64,000 bases of DNA, taken from NCBI RefSeq assembly GCF_023273895.1, contig NZ_CP096883.1, positions 1,550,001-1,614,000 of the forward strand. Reading direction: 5' to 3'. The position numbers and the translations under genes were made by a program. Under the pieces are notes generated by a model. That model did not search any database and had not been told where the DNA came from. It saw only the letters and a list, made by a program, of their open reading frames with translations. Every line of letters begins with the position of its first letter. Positions within the stretch are counted from its first letter, which is position 1. This document shows positions 36,399 to 43,606 of this stretch, piece after piece. The stretch comes from Sphingobacterium sp. PCS056. Lineage in GTDB: Bacteria > Bacteroidota > Bacteroidia > Sphingobacteriales > Sphingobacteriaceae.

Positions 36399-37943
36399 AT
36401 GAAACAATATATTGTCATCATACTGTCCATAATTTGGACAGCATTTCTGCACGCGCAGACAGATACCAACTACCTGAATGGTAGAATTACCGGTAAAAAA
36501 TTTAGCCCCGGTAGCAAAATAGATTTTTTGATTTTTAATCCAAATCATATCAATGTATCTCTCAAACCTGATACAGTTCTTACCACAACGATAGATAGTA
36601 CGGGTAATTTTAATTTAAAATACATTCCCCCTCAACCATTATTTTATATGGGAATGGATTTTTATAACGGAACAGATAGCTTGTTATCATCTTTAAGAAA
36701 GGAATTTTTAATCGATCCCTTTATTTGTCAGTCTGGTGATAGTGTGTCTCTTAGCCTGAAAATAATTTCCACTCAAAATAACGGTGGAGGTTTGAGCAAT
36801 ATTGGATGGTTTAGCGGTAAGGGAGCAGACAAGTATAATGTACAATACCTGATAAACCATTATGAAGAAGCAAGCGAACTAAGTGGCCCATATTATTACT
36901 ACGGAGCATTAAGTAAGGATGAACCAATATTCAACAAAGAAAAGTTTTATTTATTACAGCAAGAGTACCGTTTACATATAGCAGATGCCTTTAAAGGCCA
37001 TGTCCCCGATACCATACTGACACGAATAAAACGGAACCTTATAGCGATGTCAAAATATCGGTTTACGAGTACATTCTTACATGGCCGATATTCATGGGGC
37101 ATTAAGGAACATAAGCAAAAAATCATTGATTTTGTCAATGCAGCTCATAGTAGCAAAAGTTTATTTTCGCGTGATGATGAATTAACAGGATCACGCGGAT
37201 ACGCCGATTTTATTTTATTGGCAGATGAACTACGTTACCGTATAAAACATAATATCAGTTATACTGGCGAGGTTAAGTATCTGCACAATAGTGATTTTGC
37301 TTCATGGATGTATAATAATATTAAAACTAACTATAGTGGTTCGTTAAGAGAAATATTACTAACCGAATGGTTCAGCAATGGCTATATGCTTAAATATTTT
37401 TTTAAAAAAATGGAACCTTTCTTACAGGAAGCGAAAGCAATGCTAAAGCTGGAGGATAACAGGACATTATTAGATAAAATTGCCGAACAGAGCGAAGGAA
37501 AAAAAGCATTTCCTTTTAAATTTATTGATGAGAAGGGTAAGATACACACCTTAGAAGACTATAAGGATAAGATTTATGTATTAGATTTTTGGTACACAGG
37601 TTGTTTAGGTTGTACGGGTATTCCACCTGTAATGAAAATTATCATGGAAGAATTTAAAAGCAGAAAGGATGTCGTTTTTTTAAGCATAAGTGTGGATCGC
37701 TCTATTAAATGGTGGGAATATGGCTTATCTACCGGACTTTATACACTACCCGGTCAAATCCATTTAAAAACCATAGATAGAGGAAAGAACGATCCTTTTA
37801 TACTGAATTATCAAATTGGTGGTTATCCCAAAGTTATGGTCATAGGTAAAAATGGAGAGCTATTAGCCGTAAATCCTACTGATCCGAGAATTGATAAAGG
37901 GAAGGACATTATTGACATGATAAAGATGGCGCTTAAAAATTAA
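36399..37943 (+). CDS. TlpA-like thiol-disulfide oxidoreductase, exported
   Basis: 514 residues with a signal peptide (to LHAQ). The first 350 residues are a poorly conserved domain typical of Bacteroidota TlpA-like proteins encoded behind SusC/SusD. The C-terminal thioredoxin domain (about 370-510) contains the active site C402-L-G-C405 within FWYTGCLGCTGIPP, and the cis-proline segment GGYPKVMVI. The CxxC is intact, so redox activity in the periplasm is expected, perhaps on the transporter or imported peptides. It begins 13 bases after susD and ends in a terminator. Confidence 0.88.
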   Translation: MKQYIVIILSIIWTAFLHAQTDTNYLNGRITGKKFSPGSKIDFLIFNPNHINVSLKPDTVLTTTIDSTGNFNLKYIPPQPLFYMGMDFYNGTDSLLSSLRKEFLIDPFICQSGDSVSLSLKIISTQNNGGGLSNIGWFSGKGADKYNVQYLINHYEEASELSGPYYYYGALSKDEPIFNKEKFYLLQQEYRLHIADAFKGHVPDTILTRIKRNLIAMSKYRFTSTFLHGRYSWGIKEHKQKIIDFVNAAHSSKSLFSRDDELTGSRGYADFILLADELRYRIKHNISYTGEVKYLHNSDFASWMYNNIKTNYSGSLREILLTEWFSNGYMLKYFFKKMEPFLQEAKAMLKLEDNRTLLDKIAEQSEGKKAFPFKFIDEKGKIHTLEDYKDKIYVLDFWYTGCLGCTGIPPVMKIIMEEFKSRKDVVFLSISVDRSIKWWEYGLSTGLYTLPGQIHLKTIDRGKNDPFILNYQIGGYPKVMVIGKNGELLAVNPTDPRIDKGKDIIDMIKMALKN

Positions 37944-37948
37944 TACAT

Positions 37949-37974
37949 AAAGGGACAGCGAACCGTCCCTTTAC
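37949..37974. terminator. Bidirectional terminator after the TlpA gene
   Basis: A perfect 8-bp stem AAAGGGAC (37949-37956) and GTCCCTTT (37965-37972) between the convergent TlpA (plus) and DUF6520 (minus) genes, with A and T runs on either side. Confidence 0.65.
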
Positions 37975-37989
37975 TATTTAATACATAAA

Positions 37990-38313
37990 TTAAAGGCCGG
38001 TATATTTAGCAGATCCTGAACCGGGTACAGGTGTTGCGTCTGTTGGTTTCTCAGGAGAATTTATACCAAAACCTTCTTCAATCAGTTCGGAAGACATCAA
38101 TACACAGATATTGGGATCTTCTGTCTGACAGTCCTCAAGATTCACCGGATTGGTAAGTAATTCATAATTCCCACCACCACGGTTACCGTAGTAATAGGTT
38201 GTCACTTCTTTTTTCACAGGTTCTTTTTTGTCAAAAGCTGCGTTTACGGTAAAGATACCACCAACACATAAAGTGGTTACGATGGCCATTAGGCCGATAG
38301 TCTTTTTGTTCAT
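37990..38313 (-). CDS. DUF6520-family small exported protein
   Basis: 107 residues: a signal peptide (MNKKTIGLMAIVTTLCVGGI, then FTVNAAF), a TYYYGNRGGGNYELLTNP strand region, two cysteines (DCQTEDPNICVL) likely to form a disulfide, and a Pro/Gly-rich tail. The layout matches DUF6520 proteins, which are frequent, multi-copy and of unknown function in Bacteroidota. It converges on the TlpA gene, and a disulfide-forming small protein beside a thiol oxidoreductase may be meaningful. Upstream (on its strand) lie a 500-bp leader and a candidate LytTR-type operator. Confidence 0.75.
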   Translation of the reverse strand: MNKKTIGLMAIVTTLCVGGIFTVNAAFDKKEPVKKEVTTYYYGNRGGGNYELLTNPVNLEDCQTEDPNICVLMSSELIEEGFGINSPEKPTDATPVPGSGSAKYTGL

Positions 38314-38814
38314 AATCTTAGTTGCTTTTTACGATTTCAAAAAGCATAAAGTATTAATTAGATGCCTACTCTGATCTGGGGTTTTCGGCTTCTCCCTAAC
38401 AATATTTCAGGCCTAAAATATATGCGGTATATCGATGGCATTGCTGCCAGTGAAAAGAAAGATAAGTTTGTGCTGTTTTCAGAACCTTTAAAAAAAACGT
38501 TCTGTTGTCCGTCGGTATGTAATGATACATTTTTAATAACAGCCCGAAGTTTAAAAAAGAGGATGATAAAGTGCAAAGAAAAAACTATCGGGCTGTTTTG
38601 CTAACCAGTCTAAAACTTTATAAAATGAACAATGAAAAATTTTAATTTACTTCTAGCATTCAGTAACATGATAAAGTTAAAATGATTTTCTAATACCAGT
38701 CAAGAGGGCTGATTTTCAAAACTGTAAGATAAGTCACCATTTCGGTATAAGTCCGCAATTTTTTGGTATAATTCCGCAAATTTTTGGCCTTATTTTGATA
38801 AAATTTATCATAAT
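38314..38814. other. Leader/regulatory region between DUF6520 and LytTR genes
   Basis: 501 bases without a convincing gene; frames on both strands (38358-38604) have no recognisable motif. It contains a 10-bp inverted repeat AACAGCCCGA/TCGGGCTGTT with a 40-base loop (38538-38547 and 38588-38597), and the 21-bp-period direct repeat at 38744-38779. On the minus strand this is the upstream region of the DUF6520 gene. Confidence 0.5.
38744..38779. promoter_or_regulatory. Direct repeat with 21-bp period, candidate LytTR-binding site
   Basis: GGTATAAGTCCGCAA (38744-38758) and GGTATAATTCCGCAA (38765-38779) differ at one base and are spaced exactly 21 bp, two helical turns. LytTR-domain regulators are known to bind two direct repeats about two turns apart. 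The site lies just beyond the 3' end of the LytTR gene and upstream of the DUF6520 gene. The link to this regulator is inference. Confidence 0.4.
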
Positions 38815-39678
38815 TTAGAACGGTTCTAAGTGTTTTTTAGCATTATTTATATATTCTCTTGTGATAATTAGTAAGAAATTTCTGTTTTCCCCTATTATGT
38901 TTTGATACTTTTTGCGAACTTCCACTAATAAAGTATCACGCTTTTCGCCACTTTTATACCCTTCGATAATTGTTTTATTGATCAAAACACCGGGATTGAT
39001 CTGTATAAATCCGTATGTCGAATAGCGTATTGCTAGATTACCGATACTGTCATTTGCTTTATAAAGATTACCTTCCATACTATTAAAGTAAACCTGTTTA
39101 CCTGAACGGAAAAAACAAAGTACATCTTTAGCGACATTGAACCTGATAACATCATCTTTCCATTTTATTTCAAGATCGCCATTATCCAAATTGGGACTGG
39201 ATTCATCTATTTTGAGATTTTGATGCTCAATTTCCCGGTATATTTCTTTTTCACTAGCCAAAATATAATATAACCAGTAATACACACTTAGCAGCGTAAA
39301 TAGCCCACCTACGATGGGTAGATCAATCCATACAAAGCCGTTCTCAAATATGCTTTGCCCGTTTTCTTTAAAATAGAAATAGAAAAATAAAGCATCGATA
39401 AACGAAGGAAGTATAACGCAAAGTATAAATTGCATATACATACGTTTAATTCGTTGTGTACGCCAGTCACAATGCCTGTCAAGTCGTTTGGTAAAGTAAT
39501 GTACCAGATAAATCAATCCTAATGCGATCGAAAAACTAAGTGCCAACTGGAAATAAAATTCCGGTGAGGTAAAGGCATCCGCAAAATCGGGCGGACGGCC
39601 ATGAAAAAGAATATAGAGCGCAGCGAAAAGCGCGGCAAATACCCGGAATTTAAGGTTATGGTAGGAAACTGTTGTCAT
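38815..39678 (-). CDS. Membrane-bound LytTR-type regulator
   Basis: About 287 residues from the ATG at 39676-39678 (an upstream ATG at 39717 adds 13 residues). Four hydrophobic helices (about 15-150) are followed by a LytTR DNA-binding domain (about 175-285): LEIKWKDDVIRFNVAKDVLC, the QVYFNSMEGN turn, YSTYGFIQINPGVLINKTII. Such membrane-LytTR proteins are common in Sphingobacteria and act as one-component regulators of unknown signal. It is the only DNA-binding regulator in this part of the island, next to the DUF6520 gene and a repeat that suits LytTR binding. Confidence 0.8.
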   Translation of the reverse strand: MTTVSYHNLKFRVFAALFAALYILFHGRPPDFADAFTSPEFYFQLALSFSIALGLIYLVHYFTKRLDRHCDWRTQRIKRMYMQFILCVILPSFIDALFFYFYFKENGQSIFENGFVWIDLPIVGGLFTLLSVYYWLYYILASEKEIYREIEHQNLKIDESSPNLDNGDLEIKWKDDVIRFNVAKDVLCFFRSGKQVYFNSMEGNLYKANDSIGNLAIRYSTYGFIQINPGVLINKTIIEGYKSGEKRDTLLVEVRKKYQNIIGENRNFLLIITREYINNAKKHLEPF

Positions 39679-40208
39679 ATGCAATGGTTTTAGGGTTAAG
39701 CATGGATCACAGTTCATTCAATTTTGGGATAGTCAAGTTACTGAAACCTGACGTAATGTGCAAAAGGATTTCCGTAATGATCGAAAGGGATTGGTTCGGT
39801 GCTTACCAAAAAGGAATACGCAAAAAGGAAAGTAAATTTACTTGGACGGTGCAGGTAAACCGGACAAAAGACTACGCCATAATGGGTTGCTCGTAAACTC
39901 ACAACCCACCCCGGAGGGGACTTATTGCGTTTCCTTTTGCCGGCCTGCCCCTGTCCAAGTGGTTGAAAAGACTTTCTTTTTCCGTTTTCTTTTGGAAAAC
40001 AGTTTTTTGTGCTTATACGTTTGGGCATTCAAGCGTTCGTACGTGCAAACGCTGAAACGCACGCGCGTACCTGCACAGGACTACAAAACTGATCAACGGG
40101 TTTGAAAGCTACATCACCGCGTAAACGATCCGCCTACAAAGCCCGGTTTTTGTCGAGGTCATTTTTCCCGATCACATCTTCGTAAAAAGCTTGGTGTTAA
40201 TCCATAAA

Positions 40209-40318
40209 AAAACGGATCGCTGTCTGTCAATAGTGAGGTCAAGTTGTCCGAACTCAGCTTCCTAAAAAACTGTCGCGTCCGACACCGAAAACAGATTGCC
40301 GTCTGTCAATAGCAAGGT
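40209..40318. repeat. 31-bp direct repeat, two copies 79 bp apart
   Basis: Copies at 40209-40239 and 40288-40318 match at 26 of 31 positions, sharing the core GTCTGTCAATAG. They abut the long inverted repeat at 40312-40365. Not part of any recognisable gene. Confidence 0.7.
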
Positions 40319-40365
40319 GTGTTTTTGTCATACAAAAACCTTTTTGTATGACGAAAACCCTTGCC
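40312..40365. repeat. Long inverted repeat (candidate oriT or protein-binding site)
   Basis: An 18-bp arm at 40321-40338 pairs with 40341-40358 with one mismatch and only two bases between the arms (core GTCATACAAAAA). After a short bulge the symmetry extends to GCAAGG at 40312-40317 and CCTTGC near 40360-40365. No T-run follows and no gene ends here, so it is not an ordinary terminator. Confidence 0.7.
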
Positions 40366-40503
40366 ACTATCGTGGTACAGTTTGGCTCCGAAGTCGCTAA
40401 CCATATTGGTTTGTAACGTTTTAGTCATCAAGGATACTTACTGTAAGAAAAGTAATATAGTTTATGTACGTATTTACACTGCTTTTTGGGACAAACTGCC
40501 TTA

Positions 40504-40539
40504 ATTACGGTTTTACCGTAATGCTGTTGAATTTAACAG
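40504..40539. promoter_or_regulatory. Two adjacent palindromes upstream of the JAMM-like lipoprotein gene
   Basis: ATTACGGT-TTT-ACCGTAAT (40504-40522) is followed at once by CTGTT-GAATTT-AACAG (40524-40539), about 35 bases before the ATG at 40573. The position fits an operator or a structured leader. No regulator is identified. Confidence 0.35.
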
Positions 40540-40572
40540 GGCAATATTTGCAAACGCATTTTAAGATCAATT

Positions 40573-42024
40573 ATGAAAACAATTTTTAAAGTATGGATTT
40601 TTATCATCCTGGTGATGCTTGCTGGTTGTGAGCTTAACGAGGAAGTTATCCGCAATGAAAAATATGCGGAAAAAATCAAAATAAGAGAATCATCGCTAGA
40701 TGTTTTACTTGGAGAAAATAAGTTTGTAGCTGCCTATAATAAAGTTTATGCTACCCGCGATAAATCGCGTACTGTAATGGAACAACAGTACAATTTTACA
40801 ATCGTACCATATGGCGCAAAAGTTATAGACGATGGTAATAATACTTCCTATACCTTTAAGATTACACGGGAAATTAATAACCCAGATTATTTTGAGAACC
40901 TTGTAATTAACGTAGATAGTTTGGGACAAACAAGTGCTTATATTCTAAAATATACACCAAGTGAACCGTTAGCGCCTGCCGCGCATAATTCTTTTAATTT
41001 TAAAGGGCAAGTAAAAATAACACCGATTGTGTACAATACTACGGAAACGGGTAAAACAACAATCTGTGTTACGGCGCAAATTTTGATGTGCGATCAGGCA
41101 TGGAGTTCAACAAACACCGGTGTACACGTTGCTACCAATGACTGTCAGGATCAAAATCACTTATTTTATTCTCCTGTTACAACCTGTTATACTGTTAATG
41201 GAGATATTGGCGGTGGCGATTTTGGTGATGACCCTGTTGTTATTGCTCCAATTGGCGGCGGGGGCGGTGACCCTCCGGCAGAAGGCACACCTCCTAATAA
41301 TTGTCATCGATGCCCGGTTATTATTACTGCACCTGTAGAGGAATGGGTAGAACCGCCTTTACATTGCGAAAAGTTAAATGAACTCCTTAAAAGCTTTAAT
41401 TTTAAAGAAGCAATAAAAAAATTAAAAACAGAACAGGCTTTAACCGGCGTTAAAGAGCAAGGGTATAATTTATCATATAATGCAAAAGGAAATTTAGTCG
41501 TGTCAGAAGTTCCCGAAGCAAATACAGGTGAAAATAACGTAAATTATTCCACTTTCCCATTAGTTTTTGGCGGCATACATTGTCACCTAAACGGTCATTT
41601 CTCATTGTTTTCCGGCGCTGATCTGTTTTTATTGGAAAAATTTTATCAAAGGCATAATTACGTTTCAAACGGCGGTGTTTCCAACCCATTAATACCGGTT
41701 CATTTACTTGTTTCTAATATGGGCGTATATGCGATATCTGCCGACAATGTTCAAGCGATGGAAAAACTAAGAGAAATTTATTCAAATAATAAAAAACGTG
41801 AAAGCTTTGTGAGAGCGTTAGAAAAAAATTATCAAAAAATTGATAACAGTAGTTTTGCATTAGCAAATTATCAAAAAATATTTTTAGAGTTCCTAAAAGA
41901 CAATGGTTTACAACTTTCATTGTATAAAGCTGACGATAATCTAACAAAATGGACTAAATTAGCTCTCAACGATAATCCTGAGACTAATACAAACAAACCT
42001 ATTAATGAAATAACCTGTAACTAA
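40573..42024 (+). CDS. Lipoprotein with C-terminal JAMM/JAB-like metalloprotease motif
   Basis: 483 residues. The signal peptide ends in the lipobox VMLAGC. The N-terminal domain (about 25-225) is unknown and beta-rich; a Gly/Pro hinge follows (about 213-245, GGGGGDPPAEGTPPNN), then a Cys-containing linker and a C-terminal domain (about 265-483). In that domain GGIHCHLNGHFSLFSGADL resembles the JAMM motif HxH...SxxD: H336, H338, S347, D350. Spacing is one residue longer than in AMSH or RadC, and the usual Pro after the second His is Leu. The hinge followed by an enzyme-like tip suggests a surface-displayed hydrolase or toxin. Context: 7 bases before a DUF6705 lipoprotein gene. The AT-rich codons differ from the fecI-susC genes. 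The fold is inferred from the motif alone. Confidence 0.6.
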   Translation: MKTIFKVWIFIILVMLAGCELNEEVIRNEKYAEKIKIRESSLDVLLGENKFVAAYNKVYATRDKSRTVMEQQYNFTIVPYGAKVIDDGNNTSYTFKITREINNPDYFENLVINVDSLGQTSAYILKYTPSEPLAPAAHNSFNFKGQVKITPIVYNTTETGKTTICVTAQILMCDQAWSSTNTGVHVATNDCQDQNHLFYSPVTTCYTVNGDIGGGDFGDDPVVIAPIGGGGGDPPAEGTPPNNCHRCPVIITAPVEEWVEPPLHCEKLNELLKSFNFKEAIKKLKTEQALTGVKEQGYNLSYNAKGNLVVSEVPEANTGENNVNYSTFPLVFGGIHCHLNGHFSLFSGADLFLLEKFYQRHNYVSNGGVSNPLIPVHLLVSNMGVYAISADNVQAMEKLREIYSNNKKRESFVRALEKNYQKIDNSSFALANYQKIFLEFLKDNGLQLSLYKADDNLTKWTKLALNDNPETNTNKPINEITCN

Positions 42025-42031
42025 TATTGAT

Positions 42032-42640
42032 ATGAAAATAATTCTTAAATTTTTCCTGTTAGTAGCTTGCTTATCGTGTAAGGCGCAAGTCATAGTACCA
42101 ATTGCCAGTGATAGTGATGCAGCATACGGAAACAATACTTATAATAAAGATGTTGATAATGATTTTGCTAAATATATTGGTACATGGAAATACCAAAACG
42201 GAAATACATCACTTACAATTTCTTTTGCGAAGAAAACATTCGAGTACTTCGAATATAAAAATTACTATCAGGATTTGTTAATTGGTGAATACAAATACAT
42301 CAGTAACGGGACTGAAATTATAAATACATTATCATTACTTGCTGATAATTCACTAAGTGGTGACGATCATAATATTTCCGGAAATTTAATTTGGAAAAAA
42401 AATACTTACCCGGTATGTAATGATTGTACGCAGAATGAACGCAGAATTAAGCTTTCGTTTTATGATCCAGATAGAAGATATTTAAGCAGCTCTATTATTT
42501 TACGATATAAAAATGACAACGGTACCGAAAAAATAATTGTTAAAATATATAAAAGCGATAACTCCATTATGCAACCGGATGGGTCTCCGGATGAAATGCG
42601 CCTTCCTTATGGAGAGTACATTTTGACGAAGCAACCTTAG
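42032..42640 (+). CDS. DUF6705-like lipoprotein
   Basis: 202 residues with a lipoprotein signal (VACLSC, then KAQ). The mature part follows the DUF6705 pattern: an NTYNKDVDNDFAKYIGTWKY segment, then alternating beta strands like a small lipocalin-type barrel (LIGEYKYISNGTEI, INTLSLLADN), ending LPYGEYILTKQ. DUF6705 proteins are common, often in tandem copies, and uncharacterised in Bacteroidota. The gene starts 7 bases after the JAMM-like lipoprotein gene, so the two are co-expressed and could form an effector/protector pair. A structured 145-bp repeat begins 13 bases after its stop. Confidence 0.65.
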   Translation: MKIILKFFLLVACLSCKAQVIVPIASDSDAAYGNNTYNKDVDNDFAKYIGTWKYQNGNTSLTISFAKKTFEYFEYKNYYQDLLIGEYKYISNGTEIINTLSLLADNSLSGDDHNISGNLIWKKNTYPVCNDCTQNERRIKLSFYDPDRRYLSSSIILRYKNDNGTEKIIVKIYKSDNSIMQPDGSPDEMRLPYGEYILTKQP

Positions 42641-42652
42641 AATATCTTAGGA

Positions 42653-42797
42653 AGTTTGCCACGTTCCTGCAAACGGCCAGATGTCCGGTTGTATCACAAA
42701 CCGATTTTTCAAGCCCCCTACTCGAATCTCGTGGGCTTAGCTGAAACAAAGATTTATACCTGCTAACTAGTCCAAAAGTTAGCAGGTATTTTTTATA
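42653..42797 (+). repeat. 145-bp structured repeat, copy 1
   Basis: This 145-bp segment matches 42920-43064 at 133 positions with no gaps. It contains short inverted repeats (GTTTGC/GCAAAC, GGTTTGT-type arms, AAGCCC/GGGCTT) and ends in a perfect terminator (CCTGCTAAC and GTTAGCAGG, followed by T-rich DNA). It directly follows the DUF6705 gene, so at least the last part is that operon's terminator. Confidence 0.85.
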
Positions 42798-42919
42798 CTA
42801 CCCCATAAATATCCTTCTTACTGTAAAATATTGAAGTACCCAATTATTACCTTCCATAATAACTAAATAGTAGAATTTTGGTAGATAGATTTTGATTAGG
42901 TGAATTAATACATCTTACC

Positions 42920-43064
42920 AGTTTGCCACGTTCCTGCAAACGGCCAGATGAACGGTTGTATCACAAACCGATTTTTCTAGCCCTTCACTCGTTACTCGTG
43001 GGCTTAGTTGAAACAAAGATTTATACCTGCTAACTAGTTCAAAAGTTAGCAGGAATTTTTTATA
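42920..43064 (+). repeat. 145-bp structured repeat, copy 2
   Basis: Second copy of the repeat at 42653-42797, 267 bp downstream, in the same orientation and of identical length. Only 122 bp separate the copies and no gene precedes this one. Differences cluster in loops and spacers, while the terminator arms are intact. It could be the leftover 3' end of a deleted second gene cassette, or an RNA element. Confidence 0.85.
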
Positions 43065-43606
43065 AAAGGGATTTTGATAAAAGTATTTAAAGTCTCAGTA
43101 TTTCTCTGGATTTGAGTTGTGCACAACCGATAGATAATTTTTCACTGAGTTCTTTTATCCGTATTGCTTCCCTTATTTAATTGATATGTTGAACCGCTTT
43201 AACAAGAAGCTTACCCGTTTCAAAATCTTTAAGTTGAGAAAGTAAAAAGACGTAGAAAATACTTGACGAATTTCATTTAAGCAATAAATATCAGTATTTT
43301 CTACAAAATCATAAATAACTAGCTTGTTATACGCTTTATAAAACTCAACTTTAAGGCTTCTAAATATTTTACAGGATAGATTTTGATGATAAATCCTAAC
43401 TTTTACAGCTTTAATCTATTGTAATACAATGAGTAGGATTAAAATTAAACAATAAATTCCTGACATCATCATTTGGGAATCAAAAAATAGGTTAAACAGA
43501 AATCGAATTTTAACTCATCAGATACCTAGGACTAGCTATAATTGATGTTTTTGTTATCTTAGCCGCAAATCTTTTTCTGCTAACAGTAAACATTTTTGAA
43601 TTAAAT
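43065..43606. other. AT-rich gap before the PAS sensor gene
   Basis: 542 bases with no called gene. On the minus strand a frame of about 70 codons without an ATG (ending at 43173) reads EFYKAYNKLVIYDFVENTDI and further protein-like sequence; it may be a decayed gene but I do not recognise a family. The final bases hold the presumed promoter of the sensor gene. Confidence 0.4.

Larger units (their letters stand above)
39679..40572. other. Noncoding, repeat-rich region, possible relic transfer origin
   Basis: Nearly 900 bases with no convincing gene; short overlapping frames on both strands (for example 39738-40028 minus, 39842-40105 plus) lack family motifs. The composition is GC-richer than the neighbouring lipoprotein genes. 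It contains a 31-bp direct repeat, a very long inverted repeat and two small palindromes, listed separately. Such structured noncoding DNA in an integrative element suggests an oriT or the debris of a mobilisation module; this is inference. Confidence 0.4.

Noticed and set aside
38358-38604. Opposed frames of 72 and 80 codons between the DUF6520 and LytTR genes
   Set aside because: No motifs on either strand and both span the inverted repeat at 38538-38597. Treated as leader DNA.
39738-40105. Overlapping frames on both strands in the noncoding block (96 and 87 codons)
   Set aside because: Basic, low-complexity translations without family motifs, overlapping each other on opposite strands; the DNA is better explained as structured noncoding sequence.
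42653-43064. Possible integron-type attC sites in the 145-bp repeats
   Set aside because: The stem near the end has CTAAC/GTTAG arms, but the arms do not match RYYYAAC/GTTRRRY, the loop is short, and a T-run follows, as in a terminator. No integron integrase is present.
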